Shown here piece by piece: positions 7,314-10,093 of a DNA stretch of 10,093 nucleotides. Under the pieces are notes generated by a model. That model saw only the letters and a list, made by a program, of their open reading frames with translations, searched no databases and was not told the origin of the DNA. Both the position numbers and the translations under genes were made by a program. This DNA is from Prevotella sp. UBA3757 (GTDB taxonomy: Bacteria > Bacteroidota > Bacteroidia > Bacteroidales > Bacteroidaceae): positions 33,160 through 43,252 of the forward strand of contig DFGF01000005.1 of assembly GCA_002371715.1 (NCBI GenBank), given 5' to 3'. Every line of letters begins with the position of its first letter. The first letter of the stretch is position 1.

Positions 7314-9131
7314 TTAGTTGGTCTTCTGGTAGTTGCCGTCCTCACCGCTGCTGAATGCGGGATTCTGCACCAGGTTCTTGTTCACCTTGATTTCGTCGTT
7401 GTTGTACGGCCAGTAGATGGCATCCATCTTCGTCAGCTTGTTCTGGATGAGCGAGCCGCCGGTGGTCACCTTGCGCAGGGCAGCGTTGACCAGCGTCTGC
7501 GTGTTGCCGTCGCGCTGCGAGCGGCGCACGAGGTCGTACCAGCGCTTGCCCTCAAACATCAGTTCGCGCTGACGCTCCTGCAGCACCAGTTCCTCCATCT
7601 GGGCCTTCGTGTTGTAGTCGGTAGCCACGAGCGTGTCCTGCAGCGTTGCCTGGCAGACGGCGCGCTTGTTGACGGCGTTGACCAGACTGAAGGCCTGGGC
7701 CAGGATGGGCGTGTTGTAGGCAATGGTTTCCGCGTCGCTGCCTTCGCGCAACTGCTGTGCCAGGGCTTCGGCCTTGAGCAGCATGATGTCCGACAGGCGG
7801 TAGATGACCCAGTTAGAGCCGTTGTTGCCGTCGCTGTATCTGGAACCGTAGCCTGTGGCGGTCGGCGAGCTGGCCGTACCGGCAGCCTGAATGATGACCG
7901 ACGTTGTGACATACTTACTGATGGCCTTCGCGCGGCTGTTGCAGTTCTCGTAGAGGCGTGCGTCGATATTCTTGTTCCTGTCGGCAAAGATGGTGCGTCC
8001 GCTCTCCTTGGCAATGTCGTCGATGACATAGTCTGACGGTGCCAGATAGCCACGGTCTACGCTGAAGTTGCCGTAGAACACGTTGACGGCCGAGTTGGCG
8101 GGCATGCTGTTGCCGCTGGGGTCGTCCTTGAACACCAGTTGGAAGATAATCTCCTGGCGGGCTTCGGCGCGCTCCGACTCGACGTCAGCGCCGAACAGCG
8201 TGTTGTAGGCGTTGCCGTAGTAGCCGCTCATCATCTGCTCGCTGACCAGCGGGAAGCCGTTGGTGCGCTCGAAGGCAGAGGTGCCCGAACTTGACGAACC
8301 GCCAATCAGGCGTCCTGAACCGCCGCCCATGGCCTGGATTTCCTCAGCCATGGCTTTCTTCGATGCTATGACCTGGTCGGCATAGTAGATGCACTTGTCG
8401 TAGTCCTTCTTCCACAGATACATCTCGCAGAGCATGGCGTGGATGGCATCCTGCGTGATGCGGCCAGTCTGGTAGAGCGGCTGTGTGGTAGGATAGTACT
8501 TCACGGCCTGTCCTTTTACGCGTTCCAGGTCGCCGATGAGCGAGTCGAGCACCTGCTCAAACTTGGTGGCAGGCAGGTCGAACGTCTGGTTGTCGTCGGT
8601 GAAAGCCTCGGTAGAGTAGGGTACGTCGCGGAACGTACGAATCAGGTAGAAGTAGCACAGCGAGCGCAGTGCCACCATCTCGGCGATGTTTGCCTTGAGT
8701 TCGCTATCGGTATAGCTGGGGTCGCTGGCGGCCACCTGTGGTGCATATTTGATGACGGTGTTACAGCGGTTGATGATGTTGTAGAAGCCGTCCCATGTCG
8801 TGTAGGCATTGGTAGCCATGATATTCTCGTTGAGCACGTTCATCAGGTTGACGTCATTGGTACTGTTCAGTCCGGCACCGATGTTCTCGCTGCGGGCCTC
8901 GCCCCAGATGATCATGCGGCGCACCAGTCCGTCGTCCTGCAGTCCGGAGTAGCAGCCGGCGATGATGCCGTCGACGTCGGCCTTCTCGTTCCAGAAATTG
9001 TCGAGCACGATTTCGTTCAGGGGCTCGATTTCCAGGAAGTCGCTACAGGAAGTGAGCGGTGCGGCTGCTGCGGCGACACCGCAGCAAACTGTGGCTGCCC
9101 TGCGAATCATATTGTTTATCTTAGTAATCAT
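7314..9131 (-). CDS. SusD/RagB-family nutrient-binding outer-membrane lipoprotein, 605 aa
   Basis: SusD homologue, the surface lipoprotein that lids its SusC transporter and delivers ligand to it. The signal peptide has a basic stretch (MIRR, 8-11), an Ala-rich core and lipobox LTS-Cys29, followed by SDFLEIEP, a common SusD mature start. TPR-type helices carry family signatures: WDGFYNIINRCNTVI near 112, EMVALRSLCYFYLIRTFRDV near 150, and GRITQDAIHAMLCEMYLW near 222. A flexible Gly/Ser loop near 270-285 (GGGSGRLIGGSSSSG) interrupts the helical region. The C-terminal half has QRELMFEGKRWYDLVRR and a WPYNNDEIKVNKNLVQNPAF ending, both hallmarks of the family. The start is ATG 9131; an in-frame TTG at 9140 lies in the junction repeat, and M8 (9110) is a weaker alternative. 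It follows the truncated SusC gene by 33 nt, the normal SusC-SusD order. The family is certain; ligand specificity cannot be read from the sequence. Confidence 0.96.
   Translation of the reverse strand: MITKINNMIRRAATVCCGVAAAAAPLTSCSDFLEIEPLNEIVLDNFWNEKADVDGIIAGCYSGLQDDGLVRRMIIWGEARSENIGAGLNSTNDVNLMNVLNENIMATNAYTTWDGFYNIINRCNTVIKYAPQVAASDPSYTDSELKANIAEMVALRSLCYFYLIRTFRDVPYSTEAFTDDNQTFDLPATKFEQVLDSLIGDLERVKGQAVKYYPTTQPLYQTGRITQDAIHAMLCEMYLWKKDYDKCIYYADQVIASKKAMAEEIQAMGGGSGRLIGGSSSSGTSAFERTNGFPLVSEQMMSGYYGNAYNTLFGADVESERAEARQEIIFQLVFKDDPSGNSMPANSAVNVFYGNFSVDRGYLAPSDYVIDDIAKESGRTIFADRNKNIDARLYENCNSRAKAISKYVTTSVIIQAAGTASSPTATGYGSRYSDGNNGSNWVIYRLSDIMLLKAEALAQQLREGSDAETIAYNTPILAQAFSLVNAVNKRAVCQATLQDTLVATDYNTKAQMEELVLQERQRELMFEGKRWYDLVRRSQRDGNTQTLVNAALRKVTTGGSLIQNKLTKMDAIYWPYNNDEIKVNKNLVQNPAFSSGEDGNYQKTN
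9066..9086 (-). promoter_or_regulatory. GC-rich stem-loop in the 5' coding part of the susD-like gene
   Basis: Perfect 8-bp inverted repeat: on the coding strand TGCTGCGG, loop TGTCG, then CCGCAGCA, spanning codons 16-22, about 46-66 nt downstream of the ATG. It is a stable potential RNA hairpin just beyond the ribosome footprint at initiation. It has no U-tract, so it is not an intrinsic terminator. Repetitive Ala codons in the signal peptide may explain it; a role in translation or mRNA stability is only a possibility. Confidence 0.35.
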
Positions 9132-9164
9132 AATTATCAATTATCAATTATCAATTGTCAATTA
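9132..9164 (-). repeat. Heptamer tandem repeat filling the susC-1/susD junction
   Basis: On the coding strand the 33 nt between TAA (9167-9165) and ATG (9131) are TAATTGA, CAATTGA, TAATTGA, TAATTGA, then TAATT abutting the ATG. This is the cleanest array and gives the consensus TAATTGA. The whole junction is repeat, with no other sequence left over. Confidence 0.9.
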
Positions 9165-10093
9165 TTAAAAGTCCACCGTTACGCCGAGCGTGTAGGAGCG
9201 CGAGCGTGGTGTCTGAGCCCAGTCGATGGCGGGGTCATAGCCGCCGGCCGAGATGTCGGGGTCCACACCCGAGTACTTCGTGATGACGAAGGGGTTGTTG
9301 ATGCTGGCATACAGTGAGATGCGCTGCAGGCCGATCCACTTCAGGTACTTCTTCTTGATGGCGTACGACAGCTGTGCATAGCTCATGCGCAGATAGCTGC
9401 CGTCCTCGACGAAGCGGTCGCTGACCAGCGTGTTGTAGCTCGACGTGGCACCGTACATGGCACGCGGGATGTTCGTCACGTCACCCTCCTTGCGCCAGCG
9501 GTAGTTCACGGCCTGGCTCTGGTTGTTGTTGCTGGTCATGGACTCAGCATTCAGGCGGGCCATATTCAGAATCTTGTTGCCGTAGCGGTAGTTGAACTGC
9601 GTGGTCAGTCGCCAGTCGCCGTAGTTGAAGGTGAAACCGAAACCACCCGTCAGTTTGGGCTGCGAGGAGCCGAGGTAGACAATGTCAAGTGCATTGATCT
9701 GACCGTCGTGGTTCACGTCCTCGTACATGGCATCACCACCGTTGAAGCGGTAGTTCTTGCCCGTACCGTCGTTGGTGTAGTTATACATCATACGCACGGG
9801 ATTACCCGTAGCGTCGGTGATGATCTCGCCCAGTTCGTTCAGGGCGATAGGAGCGGTCTTGCCAGCCTGCAGGAAGGCCTGACGCTCTTCGTCGCTCATG
9901 TTGACGAATGTCGAGTAGTTGTACTGGTAGACACCCTTGTAGCGGAAACCGTAGATGGCACCCAGCGGGTTGTTCAGCTGCACGCGGCGCAGCGTCTCAC
10001 CGTTGCCGTAGCCGAAGGTCGAGTTGAGGTTGTTGAGCACGTACTCGTCCATCTCCAGAATCTCGTTGCGGTTGTTACCGAAGTTGGCATTGA
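9165..10093 (-). CDS. SusC/RagA-family TonB-dependent transporter, C-terminal part (first SusC of the operon)
   Basis: The frame is open to the window edge, so the gene continues beyond 10093; the Met at 10052 is internal. The 308 visible residues are the end of an outer-membrane barrel. They show a run typical of SusC C-termini: PLGAIYGFRYKGVYQYN, an EF-hand/dockerin-like loop (codons at 9719-9684; D, N, D, Q, D at positions 1, 3, 5, 7, 12), PKLTGGFGFTFNYGDWRL, DRFVEDGSYLRMSYAQLSYA, NNPFVITKYSGVDPDIS, and a final aromatic SYTLGVTVDF that fits the barrel-assembly signal. It should pair with the SusD-like lipoprotein directly downstream. Signal peptide, plug and TonB-contact region lie outside the window, so they cannot be compared with those of the second, divergent SusC. 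Confidence 0.95.
   Translation of the reverse strand, partial: NANFGNNRNEILEMDEYVLNNLNSTFGYGNGETLRRVQLNNPLGAIYGFRYKGVYQYNYSTFVNMSDEERQAFLQAGKTAPIALNELGEIITDATGNPVRMMYNYTNDGTGKNYRFNGGDAMYEDVNHDGQINALDIVYLGSSQPKLTGGFGFTFNYGDWRLTTQFNYRYGNKILNMARLNAESMTSNNNQSQAVNYRWRKEGDVTNIPRAMYGATSSYNTLVSDRFVEDGSYLRMSYAQLSYAIKKKYLKWIGLQRISLYASINNPFVITKYSGVDPDISAGGYDPAIDWAQTPRSRSYTLGVTVDF

Noticed and set aside
9132..9140. In-frame TTG starts three codons upstream of the chosen ATGs of SusD and both FAS1 genes
   Set aside because: The TTG belongs to the heptamer repeat, which sits in the same phase to the ATG in every junction. The ATG gives a normal signal peptide, and SusC-2 has CTG at the equivalent place.
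3304..9164. Short tandem repeats as a CRISPR array or attachment sites
   Set aside because: Units are 7 bp without spacers, confined to gene junctions, with no cas genes, integrase or transposase in the window.
10050..10052. Met codon as the start of the right-hand SusC gene
   Set aside because: The frame stays open to the window edge and the protein there is mid-barrel SusC sequence, so the gene is truncated by the window.
7..10093. Intrinsic terminators and RNA genes
   Set aside because: Junctions are at most 36 nt and hold only A/T repeats. The GC-rich hairpin found is inside a coding region without a U-tract, and no tRNA- or rRNA-like sequence was seen.

Overview
The window looks like chromosomal DNA from a member of the Bacteroidota, most likely Bacteroidales (a Prevotella/Segatella-like or Muribaculaceae-like genome would fit; the species cannot be told). 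The grounds are SusC/SusD-type nutrient-uptake proteins, lipoprotein signal peptides followed by Ser-Asp, no Shine-Dalgarno sequences, and very A/T-rich junctions between genes of moderate GC content. All genes lie on the minus strand and read from the right edge to the left. There is no RNA gene, insertion sequence, CRISPR array or gene-free stretch over 300 bases.

In transcription order the window holds: (1) the C-terminal 308 residues of a SusC-like TonB-dependent outer-membrane transporter (9165-10093, truncated by the window edge); (2) a complete SusD-like lipoprotein (7314-9131); (3) a FAS1 (fasciclin) lipoprotein of 704 aa (5163-7277); (4) a second FAS1 lipoprotein of 596 aa (3338-5128); (5) a complete, divergent SusC-like transporter of 1098 aa (7-3303); and (6) the ATG of a further gene one base after the stop of gene 5, plausibly a second SusD. 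Junctions are 33, 36, 34, 34 and 1 nt, with no terminator and no convincing internal promoter, so this reads as one operon.

The likely model is a surface uptake system. The SusC barrels with their SusD lids bind and import a ligand by TonB-driven transport, and the two FAS1 lipoproteins sit where surface glycan-binding proteins usually lie in such operons. No degradative enzyme is visible, so the substrate cannot be named.

The most unusual signal is at DNA level. Each of the four ~34-nt junctions is made almost wholly of a degenerate 7-bp tandem repeat (coding-strand consensus TAATTGA). Each has exactly four copies plus five bases, set in the same phase against the ATG. A second, unrelated 7-bp repeat (coding-strand CCTCTTA-like, five copies) lies inside the signal-peptide codons of both FAS1 genes and encodes their hydrophobic cores. 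The five bases before each ATG and the first few codons also resemble each other, as if a leader cassette had been copied along the operon.
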